A program made the position numbers and the translations under genes. A stretch of 35,552 bases of DNA from an uncultured Collinsella sp. (GTDB taxonomy: Bacteria > Actinomycetota > Coriobacteriia > Coriobacteriales > Coriobacteriaceae): the NCBI GenBank assembly GCA_900752475.1, contig CAADVJ010000129.1:1-35552 (forward strand), given 5' to 3'. Shown here piece after piece: positions 15,488-22,885 of the stretch. Positions within the stretch are counted from its first letter, which is position 1, and each line of letters starts with the position of its first letter. The notes under the pieces were generated by a model. The model was not told the DNA's origin. It was given only the letters and a program-made list of their open reading frames with translations, and searched no databases.

Positions 15488-15518
15488 CTGTGAAGATGCT
15501 TTTGAGCGTTTAACCCAT

Positions 15519-15556
15519 ACGGCGGGTCCGAGCAGATTCGGGCCCGCCGTCTTTTT
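15519..15556 (+). terminator. Terminator of the flavodoxin gene
   Basis: A 13-bp stem (15519-15531 with 15538-15550, one mismatch) with a 6-nt loop, followed by CTTTTT. Confidence 0.88.
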
Positions 15557-15562
15557 CTATCG

Positions 15563-16732
15563 TTACTCGGTAAAGGCGTTGCCGACGCTCTGGCCGCCAA
15601 CATACGTCTCGACGAGGGTAAGCTCATGGTCGAACACGACAAAGTCGGCGTCGCGACCCGGCATGATGCTGCCGCACTTATCCTCGATGTGCGCGGAGCG
15701 TGCCGGCACCTCGGTTGCCATGCGAATGGCGATATCGGCGCTGGCGATGCCCCAGTCAACGATGTTCTTGACGCCCTGGGCAAGCGTGAGCACCGAGCCG
15801 GCAATGCTCTTGCCGTCGGCGAGCCAGCACAGGTTGTCCTTCATGATGACGTCCATGCCACCACTGGTGTAGCTGCCCTCGGGCATGCCGCCGCAGCCCA
15901 GGCAGTCAGTGATGAGCACCGTGTGTTGCCAGCCCTTTGCCTGCAGCAGCGCCTTGATGGCGGCAGGGTTAACGTGCTTGCCGTCACAGATGATCTCGGC
16001 GTAGGTCTCGGGCGTGGACATGGCAGCGCCCACGACACCGGGCTCACGGTGATGCAGCCCGCGCTGACCGTTATAGGTATGCGTAAAGCAGCTGGCACCG
16101 GCGTTGATGGCGGCGATGCACTCATCGTAGGTGGCGTCGGAGTGACCGATGCTGGTCACCACACCCTTGGCATTCAGAGCAGCCGCATAAGCAGCGGCAC
16201 CGTCGCGCTCGGCCGCCATGGCGCTCTTGACGATGCGACCACCCGCAGCCTCCTGCCACTGATCGAAGACCTCCTCGGAGGGATCGATCAGGTAAGCGGG
16301 GTTCTGCGCGCCCACGTGCTTCATGGTAAAGAAGGGGCCCTCCAGGTAGATGCCCTGAATGCGGGCACCGCAGAAGTCGGGGCCGCGACCCTCGTCCGCC
16401 TGAGCGATGGCGGCGCAGGCGTCCTTGATCTGCTCGACGCCGTCGGTGAACGTCGTGGGCAGCCAGCTGGTGGTGCCGCGACGGGCGAGCTCGGTCGAGC
16501 TGATATCGATGCCCTCGGGATCGTTATCGGTAGTTGAGTGGTTGTAGAAGCCATGGATGTGAGTATCGACCATACCCGGTGCGATCCACGATCCCGTGTA
16601 GTCCTTAATCTCGCAAGAGGGCTCGTCGGCCTGCCAGGCGCCAAAGACGCCATCCTCGACCATAAGATAGCCGCCCAGTTGCGGGCCTGCCGGCAAGAAG
16701 AACTTGTCAGCCTTAATTGCGTACGTGCTCAT
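15563..16732 (-). CDS. nagA: N-acetylhexosamine-6-phosphate deacetylase
   Basis: 389 aa. Removes the acetyl group from GlcNAc-6-P, or here probably GalNAc-6-P, giving the hexosamine-6-P used by AgaS. It is an amidohydrolase with VDTHIHGFY (metal-binding His pair), a conserved EGPF, the His of SIGHSDATYDE, HTYNGQRGLHHREPG, and the catalytic Asp in ITDCLGCGG. The ATG at 16732 follows AAGGAG by 5 nt; a GTG two codons earlier is less likely. It lies downstream of agaS but is separated from it by a strong terminator, so it has its own promoter. NagA versus AgaA specificity cannot be settled from the sequence; context favours the galactosamine series. A truncated duplicate lies at 12697-12828. Confidence 0.9.
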   Translation of the reverse strand: MSTYAIKADKFFLPAGPQLGGYLMVEDGVFGAWQADEPSCEIKDYTGSWIAPGMVDTHIHGFYNHSTTDNDPEGIDISSTELARRGTTSWLPTTFTDGVEQIKDACAAIAQADEGRGPDFCGARIQGIYLEGPFFTMKHVGAQNPAYLIDPSEEVFDQWQEAAGGRIVKSAMAAERDGAAAYAAALNAKGVVTSIGHSDATYDECIAAINAGASCFTHTYNGQRGLHHREPGVVGAAMSTPETYAEIICDGKHVNPAAIKALLQAKGWQHTVLITDCLGCGGMPEGSYTSGGMDVIMKDNLCWLADGKSIAGSVLTLAQGVKNIVDWGIASADIAIRMATEVPARSAHIEDKCGSIMPGRDADFVVFDHELTLVETYVGGQSVGNAFTE

Positions 16733-16794
16733 ATGCACTCCTTGCTTCTAAAGCAGTTGACCGTAGTGATGCTTATACCCAGCTCACGTAAAAC

Positions 16795-16831
16795 AAAAAG
16801 CGCCCGCCCGCCGTTATGAGCGGACGGGCGC
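16795..16831 (-). terminator. Terminator of agaS
   Basis: On the minus strand, GCGCCCGTCCGC pairs with GCGGGCGGGCGC (one mismatch) over an 8-nt loop, followed by TTTTT. It lies 18 bp past the agaS stop. Confidence 0.9.
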
Positions 16832-16849
16832 CCTTACAGGGGGACGCGA

Positions 16850-18016
16850 TTAAGCGGTGAAGGGATGAATCGTCACGCCCTTAACCACGCGGTTGACCGT
16901 GCCGGTGGGGCTCGGCGTATCGGGCGTGTTGCCCACGCGCACGGAGTTGAGCAGGCTGATAGCCTGGGCAAACATCACGAACGGCAGAGCAAGGTAGCCC
17001 TCGGGAAGTGCCTCGTAGCCCTTAAAGGTGAAGGACTCACCCTCATAGACGGTAGCACCTTCCTGCTGAACGGCGATGGTGTGCTGAGCGATTTCGTCGC
17101 CACCGATCTCGTTGAGGATGTCGATGTCGTACTGACGGGTGTAGGCGTCGTTGTTGACGAACACGAAGACGAGCGTCTTATCGTCGACGAAGGACTTAGG
17201 TCCGTGACGATAGCCCATAGAGGTGTCGTAGGAAGTAGCGACCAGACCGTGAGCGAGCTCAAGGATCTTGAGCTGGCTCTCCTGGGCAAGGCCACCGAAG
17301 GAGCCAGAACCCAAGTAGGTCACGCGGTTAAAGTCGCCAGCCAGGTAATCGGCGATCTCGGGCTCACGGGAGATGACCTCCTCGCCCATCTTGGCGATGG
17401 TCTCGACCCACTCGGCCTTCTGCTCGTCAGAAGCAGTGTCAAAAATAAGGGTGGAGAGCAGGGTCATGCAGGAGTAAGAACCGGTCATGGCGAAGCCCTT
17501 GTCGTTGGCGCGCGGAATGAGCAGCGTCAGCGCGTTGGGATCATCGGCAGACTCGACGGCGAGCTTGCCCTCGGGAGCGCAGGTGATGTTGAGGAACTTG
17601 ACGTTGTGGACGAGCTCCTTGGCAACGGCAACGGCGGCAAGGCTCTCGGGGCTGTTGCCAGAGCGGGCAAAGGAAACCACGAGCGTGGGATCCTCGGCGC
17701 GCAGGAAGTCGCGCGGGGCGCTCACGATGTCGGTCGTGGCGATGGGCTTAAAGTCGTAGAGATCAGTGTTGCCAGCGTGACGCAGGTACGGGGCGCAGGT
17801 ATCGCCAACGTAGTCGGACGTACCGGCACCGGTGAAGACAACGGACAGACGACCCTCGCCCATAGCGCGAGCCTCGGCCAGGAAGGCCTCGATGGCCTCC
17901 TTGTTCTCGCGATAGATGTTGAGCGTATCACGCCAAAGCTCGGGCTGCTGAGCAATCTCGGCCGTGGTGATCTGGGCGCCGAGCTCGGTGAGCTCCTCGA
18001 CACTCTTCTCGAACAT
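16850..18016 (-). CDS. agaS: SIS-domain galactosamine-6-phosphate deaminase/isomerase (AgaS)
   Basis: 388 aa. AgaS proteins convert galactosamine-6-phosphate to tagatose-6-phosphate and ammonia. There are two SIS domains: the first has VVFTGAGTSDYVGD and VVSFARSGNSPES (sugar-phosphate loops), and the second has VTYLGSGSFGGLA and MGYRHGPKSFVDD. GAGG lies 8 nt before the ATG at 18016. It has its own promoter with a -10 TATAAT at 18056-18061 and an operator-like site over the -35 region, and ends in a terminator. With EIIABCD, NagA and LacC it forms a route from imported GalNAc/galactosamine to tagatose-1,6-bisphosphate. Confidence 0.9.
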   Translation of the reverse strand: MFEKSVEELTELGAQITTAEIAQQPELWRDTLNIYRENKEAIEAFLAEARAMGEGRLSVVFTGAGTSDYVGDTCAPYLRHAGNTDLYDFKPIATTDIVSAPRDFLRAEDPTLVVSFARSGNSPESLAAVAVAKELVHNVKFLNITCAPEGKLAVESADDPNALTLLIPRANDKGFAMTGSYSCMTLLSTLIFDTASDEQKAEWVETIAKMGEEVISREPEIADYLAGDFNRVTYLGSGSFGGLAQESQLKILELAHGLVATSYDTSMGYRHGPKSFVDDKTLVFVFVNNDAYTRQYDIDILNEIGGDEIAQHTIAVQQEGATVYEGESFTFKGYEALPEGYLALPFVMFAQAISLLNSVRVGNTPDTPSPTGTVNRVVKGVTIHPFTA

Positions 18017-18055
18017 TTCTAATACCTCTCTCTAGAAGTAATCCTCTGACGTGCA

Positions 18056-18091
18056 ATTATACACTTCGATTGGTTATCTGGTAGTAACCAG
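18056..18091 (-). promoter_or_regulatory. agaS promoter with DasR/NagR-like operator
   Basis: A perfect -10 TATAAT (18056-18061 on the minus strand) lies 39 bp before the agaS start. CTGGTAGTAACCAG (18078-18091) overlaps the expected -35 region. Its CTGGT/ACCAG arms resemble the known DasR/NagR sites of HutC-type regulators (ACTGGTCTAGACCAGT, from memory). The regulator encoded next door at 18131-18862 is the likely ligand. A near copy lies at 22370-22384. Confidence 0.65.
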
Positions 18092-18130
18092 TTAAATGCA
18101 AAGAATCATCATATGGAAACGATGCGAACA

Positions 18131-18862
18131 CTAGTCGCTACGCTGGTGGTAAACCTTGTATTTAAACTGATCGGCACGAGCAACCGAGAGTGTGTACTCC
18201 ACAACCTCGTTTGACTCGTTATACGTAGTCCTGACCAAATCGAGCACAGGCGAGCCCTCGACAATTCCCAAAAGGTGAGCGTCGGTGGGACGGGCTATGC
18301 TCGCATAGAACTCCTCTTCGGCCACGCGTATCTTTTGCTGAAAGTCTTGCTCAATCACATCGTAAAGCGGCTTACGCTCCAGCAGCGGTCGCTTTAGGGA
18401 CAAAAATTGACGAACTGGTAGATAGCTGCGTTCGACCATCATGGGCATGTTGTCGGCAGAACGAAGGCGCTTAAGCTTAAAAATGCGATCACCGATACGC
18501 AATCCCATATGCTCGGCCAGATTTTTATCGGCCTCCATCTCGCAAAACTCGAGAATCGTGGTCTCGGGGTCGCGACCCATCGCGCGCATCTGCTCGGTAA
18601 AGCTGTAGGACTGCATGAGATTGGTTGCCTTTGCCGAACGGTCGGTCACAAAGGTACCGCGACCGTGCTGCCGAACCACCAGTCCTAAACGCTCCAGTTC
18701 CTGCAGAGCCAGGCGTACCGTAGTGCGCGAGAGACCATAGCGCTCCGAAAGTTCGCGCTCGGAAGGAATCATGTCACCGGCGCGATATTCATGGTCGATC
18801 TTTTCGGTCAGAATATCGACCAGCTGATCGTACAGCGGTTGCTTACGCGCTCCGATCGCCAT
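18131..18862 (-). CDS. GntR/HutC-family regulator of the amino-sugar cluster
   Basis: 243 aa. The winged helix (about residues 8-75) has [26 protein letters not shown] and a wing HGRGTFV. The C-terminal UTRA domain (about 95-238) has the FKLKRLR, MMVERSYLP and VLDLVRTTYNE elements seen in DasR/NagR/AgaR-type repressors that sense hexosamine-6-phosphates. GGAGG precedes the ATG at 18862. It lies between the PTS genes and agaS, all reading leftward, and probably represses them through the CTGGTAGTAACCA sites at 18078-18091 and 22370-22384 (inference from site similarity and position). Confidence 0.9.
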   Translation of the reverse strand: MAIGARKQPLYDQLVDILTEKIDHEYRAGDMIPSERELSERYGLSRTTVRLALQELERLGLVVRQHGRGTFVTDRSAKATNLMQSYSFTEQMRAMGRDPETTILEFCEMEADKNLAEHMGLRIGDRIFKLKRLRSADNMPMMVERSYLPVRQFLSLKRPLLERKPLYDVIEQDFQQKIRVAEEEFYASIARPTDAHLLGIVEGSPVLDLVRTTYNESNEVVEYTLSVARADQFKYKVYHQRSD

Positions 18863-18945
18863 CCTATCCTCCCTTTTGCTCGAATTCGGCTAACTACCTA
18901 GGGTGTTTAGCATTATCTGTCTGCCACACCCGAATCAACAAGAAA

Positions 18946-18981
18946 ACAAAAGCCGCGCGCTCTTTCGAGCACGCGGCTTTT
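18946..18981 (-). terminator. Terminator of the mannose-family PTS operon
   Basis: On the minus strand, AAAGCCGCGTGCTC and GAGCGCGCGGCTTT form a 14-bp stem (one mismatch) with a GAAA loop, followed by a T-rich run. It separates the PTS genes from the downstream gntR. Confidence 0.88.
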
Positions 18982-19047
18982 AACATACACATGGCTTAAG
19001 GGGTCGGGGTGTGAGCCGCGTAGGGACACACCCCTCAAGCTAGAGCC

Positions 19048-20130
19048 TTACCAGATGCTCGGCCAGAGACCAAGCGGGCCAGCGCCCAGGATGCCAAGGA
19101 CGAAGAGCAGGAGAATGCCCTTGGTCGGGGTCCAGCTGTGCTTAGCAAACATGTAGTAAAGCAGCAGCGTAAGCATAAGCGGGACGAGCTTGGGGACGAT
19201 GGTGTTGAGGGTGTCGGCAACAGAGAAGTTGACCGGATCCTCGGTGACGGTGCCGTAGGTAACAGACTCCATGCCGTTGCCCAGATCGGTGACGCCGCAC
19301 TCGACAGCGTTGCCGTCGGCATCGGAAGCGGTGAGGGCGTTGCCGTCCTCATCGGTCATGGCGATGGTACCGGCCTCAGCGGTCTCGGTATCGATACCCT
19401 CCATACCGGTGAAGTTCTCGGCCTCCTTCTCGGAGACGATCACGGTAGTAGCGGAGAGGCCACGGGTGGTGCCGTTGGGGATCTGGAGGTTGATCTGGGT
19501 GCCACCCATGGTGACGACCAGGCAACCGACGACGAAGACGCCCATGATGGAAGCGGCACGCGTGAAGGCCTGCATGTTGGCGGTCAGAGCGTCAATAGCG
19601 CTGGTGCCAAGCTTGTAGGACCAGTTCATGAGCCAGAAGCGCAGAGCGAACTGGACGACGTTGAAGATCACCAGGAAGATGATCGGCGCAGCGGCGTTGC
19701 CGTTGATGGCCATGTTGGAGGTGATGCCGGCCGTGATAGGCACGAGCGTCAGCCAGAACAGGGCGTCACCGATACCACCGAGCGGGCCCATTGCGGCGAC
19801 GCGGACGGCGCGGATCGTGGGGATGTCAACCTTGTTCTGCTCGAGCGAAAGCACGATGCCCATAACAAAGGTGACAAGGAACGGGTGGGTGTTGAAGAAC
19901 TCCAGGTTGTGGCTCATGGAAGCCGCGAGGTCGTTCTTGTTGGTGTGGATCTTCTCCAGACCGGGGATGATGGAGTAAAGCCAGCCAGCGGCCTGCATGC
20001 GCTCGTAGTTGAACGATGCCTGCAGGAAGCAGGAGCGCCAAGCCATCTTGTTGAGGGTCTTCTGATCGAGCTGCGGAGCAGGAGTGAGATCCTCGTAGTG
20101 CTCCGGGATCACATACTCATTAGATGCCAT
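19048..20130 (-). CDS. Mannose-family PTS EIID with acidic insert
   Basis: 360 aa, from the ATG at 20130, which has GGAGGT 10 nt upstream and overlaps the EIIC stop by 11 nt. EIID forms the sugar channel with EIIC. The conserved N-terminal half has WRSCFLQASFNYERMQAAGW and MGPLGGIGDALFW. Hydrophobic spans lie at about 83-95, 122-140, 148-165, 194-208, 310-327 and 338-353. Residues ~219-303 form an acidic, Ser/Thr/Gly/Glu-rich stretch with no hydrophobicity, between the span ending in VVTMGG and the one starting at NTIVPKLVPL. EIID proteins I know (such as ManZ) are roughly 270-300 aa, so this is an enlarged loop. The gene closes the PTS operon. Confidence 0.9.
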   Translation of the reverse strand: MASNEYVIPEHYEDLTPAPQLDQKTLNKMAWRSCFLQASFNYERMQAAGWLYSIIPGLEKIHTNKNDLAASMSHNLEFFNTHPFLVTFVMGIVLSLEQNKVDIPTIRAVRVAAMGPLGGIGDALFWLTLVPITAGITSNMAINGNAAAPIIFLVIFNVVQFALRFWLMNWSYKLGTSAIDALTANMQAFTRAASIMGVFVVGCLVVTMGGTQINLQIPNGTTRGLSATTVIVSEKEAENFTGMEGIDTETAEAGTIAMTDEDGNALTASDADGNAVECGVTDLGNGMESVTYGTVTEDPVNFSVADTLNTIVPKLVPLMLTLLLYYMFAKHSWTPTKGILLLFVLGILGAGPLGLWPSIW

Positions 20131-20920
20131 CTTCGAAGTCACCTCCGTCAGAAACAGCTGCACCCTTCAGCTCGGTCTGCTGCTGGAAGTCCCAGAAAGC
20201 GATGCCGAAGCCGATGAGAGCGAGGATGAGCAGAGCAGGGGTTGCCAGCGAATCGTTGGCAACGGTGATGAGCGCGAGGCCAAAGCCCATGAGGAAGAAG
20301 CCCCACATATCGCGGTTCATCATAACCTTGAGCAGGACGGCGAAGCCGACGAAGCGCATCATGCCGCCTGCAGCGGACAGACCGGTCTGCAGCCAAGTCG
20401 GGATGGCAGAAGCGATGGTCTGACCGATGGTAGCGCCAGCGATGAAGAACAGGGTGACGACGACAGCGAAGATCAGGCCGAGCAGAGCCATGGCGAAGTA
20501 GTTCAGGCGCTCGATGCCCTTGGTGTCCGCGTTGTGAGCCATGTTATCGGCCGTGGACATAAGCGGGGACATAAGCGTGAAGACCAGGGTAACGCCAAGC
20601 TGGCCAAGCAGAGCGAACGGAATGGCGAGGCCGACTGCCGCGTTGGGCTCGAGGCCCGTGGCGATAGCGAGAATGGCTGCCATGATGCCGCCGATGACGG
20701 CGTTAGGCGGCTGAGCGCCTCCGATCGGCATGTTGCCGATCGTCATGAGCTGATAGGTACCACCCACGAGAAGACCGGTGTTGAGGTCGCCAAGGATAAG
20801 ACCGATGACGGCGCCGGTGACGATGGGCTGATAGAGAGACTCGAGGAAGTCAAACTGGTCGATTGCCGCGATGAACGTGACGACGAAGACCAGAGCGATC
20901 TGGATGATCGAGTATTCCAT
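20120..20920 (-). CDS. Mannose-family PTS EIIC
   Basis: 266-aa membrane protein, highly hydrophobic along most of its length (about residues 5-245). It is the sugar-translocating partner of EIID. Family marks are AAIDQFDFLESLYQPIVTGA, the glycine-rich GLILGDLNTGLLVGGTYQL and the NMPIGGAQPPNAVIGGI segment. It lies between EIIB and EIID in the operon and its stop overlaps the EIID start, suggesting translational coupling. The short charged C-terminus (DGGDFEDGI) is cytoplasmic or linker. Substrate, judged by neighbours, is GalNAc or galactosamine. Confidence 0.92.
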   Translation of the reverse strand: MEYSIIQIALVFVVTFIAAIDQFDFLESLYQPIVTGAVIGLILGDLNTGLLVGGTYQLMTIGNMPIGGAQPPNAVIGGIMAAILAIATGLEPNAAVGLAIPFALLGQLGVTLVFTLMSPLMSTADNMAHNADTKGIERLNYFAMALLGLIFAVVVTLFFIAGATIGQTIASAIPTWLQTGLSAAGGMMRFVGFAVLLKVMMNRDMWGFFLMGFGLALITVANDSLATPALLILALIGFGIAFWDFQQQTELKGAAVSDGGDFEDGI

Positions 20921-21010
20921 CTTGCTCCTCCTTTCAAAATGTATGTACGCACTTTGGATTTCACGTACAGAACGTCAGGGTTTCACTCCTGACAACGTGG
21001 ATCACGAGGA

Positions 21011-21493
21011 TTACGAGAAGAGCTTGCTCGTGTCCTCAACAGGCGTGCTCGGAACGCGCCTGATCTCCAACTCCACCCCCAATTCCTGCAGCTCTTTAAA
21101 CGCAGCGACATCCTCGTCGTTAACTGCGACGGAGGTGGCGACTTGGCGCTTTCCTTCCGACATGTGCATGTTGCCGATGTTTACCTTCTTTATAGGCACA
21201 CCGCCCTTGACGAGCGTAAGCACGTCTTCCGGTGTTTCGGCCACGATGAAGATCTTCTGGCGCGGGCTCGCCTTGCCAATGACGTCGATGGTCTTCTGCA
21301 GAGAGAAGAAACGCGTAGCGACGCCGGCGGGAGCGGCCATCTTCATGAGGTTCTGGCGCATGGTGTTGGACGCCACGTCGTCGTTGGCGACGAGGATGAG
21401 GTTGGAGCCCAGGGTGGAGTTCCACTGGGTGGCAACCTGACCATGAACCAGTCGGTTATCGATGCGGGTAAGAAGAATGTTGGGTTCTGCCAT
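21011..21493 (-). CDS. Mannose-family PTS EIIB
   Basis: 160 aa. Takes phosphate from EIIA on His17 in RLVHGQVATQW and passes it to the sugar moving through EIIC-EIID. The whole family pattern is present, including DDVASN, TRFFSLQKTIDVI, LTLVKGGVPIKKVNIGNMH and FKELQELGVELEIR. It lies 36 bp downstream of the yajC-like gene in the operon. Compare the orphan EIIB at 11273-11752, in which this His is Tyr. Confidence 0.93.
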   Translation of the reverse strand: MAEPNILLTRIDNRLVHGQVATQWNSTLGSNLILVANDDVASNTMRQNLMKMAAPAGVATRFFSLQKTIDVIGKASPRQKIFIVAETPEDVLTLVKGGVPIKKVNIGNMHMSEGKRQVATSVAVNDEDVAAFKELQELGVELEIRRVPSTPVEDTSKLFS

Positions 21494-21529
21494 GTTGATC
21501 AGCTTCCTTTCGTTATTTGCTGACGACAG

Positions 21530-21811
21530 TTACTTGATCTCCTGAATCGCGTAACGCGAAACATCTACGACGGCTCCGGATCGGACTTTGATCTGGACCT
21601 TCTCGCCTTCGATGCCTTTGACGGTTCCGTAGATACCGCCGGCGAAAAGAACCTCTTGACCCGGCTTGAGCTCGGTGTGCAGCTCCTTGAAGTACTTCTG
21701 CTTCTTCTTCATGTTGATTTGCGACCAGATGGTGTAAATCAAGCCCATGATGACAAGCAGGCCTAAAAGGGCGACCGAGGAGCTCAGGACGTTGGCTCCG
21801 AAATCGGCCAT
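21530..21811 (-). CDS. yajC: YajC-like protein inside the PTS operon
   Basis: 93 aa. One N-terminal membrane span (about residues 10-29), then a basic KKKQKYFKEL stretch and a small soluble domain with LKPGQEVLFAGGIYGTVKGI and VDVSRYAIQEI, the signature of YajC, accessory subunit of the SecDF-YajC translocon. Its ATG overlaps the EIIA stop (TAATG), so the two are translationally coupled, and EIIB follows. YajC genes normally sit with secD/secF or tgt, so this copy is probably a PTS-specialised paralogue that helps insert or tether the EII complex (inference). Confidence 0.85.
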   Translation of the reverse strand: MADFGANVLSSSVALLGLLVIMGLIYTIWSQINMKKKQKYFKELHTELKPGQEVLFAGGIYGTVKGIEGEKVQIKVRSGAVVDVSRYAIQEIK

Positions 21812-22254
21812 TAGATGCCGTCCTCGTCGCCGAAGATATCCTCTTCCTCGGAGCCGGCAACGGATGCGACCGTCTGGGCGGTGACGCCCGTCTGGCCAAC
21901 GGTCACGGCCTGCTCGCCAAGCTCGGCGAGCGTGGCATTGCCGCGGAGGAACAGAAGCTCAATAACCATGGGAAGGTTGGTGCCAGTCAGAACCTCGACG
22001 TTGTCGACATCCTGGGCAATCATCATCGACTGGTTGAACGGGGTGCCGCCAAGCAGGTCGGTAAAGACGAGCACGCCATCGCACTCCTCGCGCATGGCGG
22101 TAATAGCGGCGCGGAGATCCTCACCGTAGGAAGCAGCCTGGTCGCCCTCAAAAGGAACGACGGTAAAAGCGGGCTGGTCGCCGGCAACCATAGCGATAGC
22201 GCTAGCTAGGCCGGGTGCGAACTGTCCATGACCGGTAAGAATAAAGCCAACCAT
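21811..22254 (-). CDS. Mannose-family PTS EIIA
   Basis: 147 aa. Cytoplasmic phosphocarrier: receives phosphate from HPr on His9 (LTGHGQFA) and passes it to EIIB. The EIIA(Man) fold is supported by VVPFEG, VLVFTDLLGGTPFN and VLTGTNLPM. A short acidic tail (SEEEDIFGDEDGI) follows the domain. It is the first gene of the leftward operon EIIA-yajC-EIIB-EIIC-EIID, behind a 630-bp control region. Confidence 0.92.
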   Translation of the reverse strand: MVGFILTGHGQFAPGLASAIAMVAGDQPAFTVVPFEGDQAASYGEDLRAAITAMREECDGVLVFTDLLGGTPFNQSMMIAQDVDNVEVLTGTNLPMVIELLFLRGNATLAELGEQAVTVGQTGVTAQTVASVAGSEEEDIFGDEDGI

Positions 22255-22806
22255 TCAAATTTCCCTTCCGAAGGTGTGTACAATCTGAGTCCGATGATTT
22301 TCGGAAGCCAGCGGGCGCTCGCCCTTAAAGCTTCTTAGAAAGCGTTCTTTGAAGACCAGTGGTTTCTAAACTGGTAGTAACCACGTGACGTGTTGTTGTC
22401 ACTATATCACCCCAGAAGATGTCGCTTTCGTTGATTCATACGGTAAAACGTTTTTGCACCGCTCACGTTGATATTTCGACCGTTTACCGGTCGTTAACAC
22501 TTCTACCCGCGGTTTTGAAACCGTTTCGAAATGCTTTGGCAAAAGATCGGAACTTTTCCTGTCCCTAAACAACGCAGGGCGGCTAAAAATAGCGTGTAGA
22601 AAAATTGCAGGTCATTGTGAAGATATGTGAATTGGTCTTTTTGACTTAATACCAGTTAGAACCAGTTTTGAGATTATCGGTGAACGGTAGTTTTCGACCG
22701 TTCACCGGTTAATTGCAATCGTTTGCAGTTGTTTTCCCATATGAATCGGGGAAACGCGATGGAGCGCTTGCGCGGGCGCGAGGCCTACCCTAGTGGTTTC
22801 GGTAAC
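22255..22806 (-). promoter_or_regulatory. Long control region of the amino-sugar PTS operon
   Basis: No gene is visible in this AT-richer stretch. It holds ACTGGTAGTAACCAC (22370-22384), matching the agaS operator; a second partial site ACCAGTGGT (22355-22363); a -10-like TATAGT on the minus strand (22401-22406); an inverted pair of the motif shared with the 7-kb region (22677-22692 and 22697-22710, forming an 11-bp hairpin CGGTGAACGGT/ACCGTTCACCG); and a degenerate pair (ACGGTAAAACG at 22440-22450, ACCGTTTACCGG at 22479-22490). Two ACCAGTT-type half-sites lie near 22651-22667. I see no known riboswitch. Confidence 0.6.
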
Positions 22807-22841
22807 AAAAAACCCGCTAGAACGTTGTCCGTTCTAGCGGG
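22807..22841 (-). terminator. Terminator of the SurA-like gene
   Basis: On the minus strand a perfect 11-bp stem (CCCGCTAGAAC and GTTCTAGCGGG) with a 7-nt loop is followed by TTTTTT. It lies 45 bp past the gene end. Confidence 0.95.
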
Positions 22842-22885
22842 CTCAATCAGGTAGATCGGTTAGCGCGCAGTAGTGCAGGCAAACC

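Noticed and set aside
22540..22570. Sigma-54 type promoter before the mannose-family PTS (as in LevR systems)
   Set aside because: No TGGCAC-N5-TTGC pattern with correct spacing is found, and sigma-54 is not expected in Actinobacteria.
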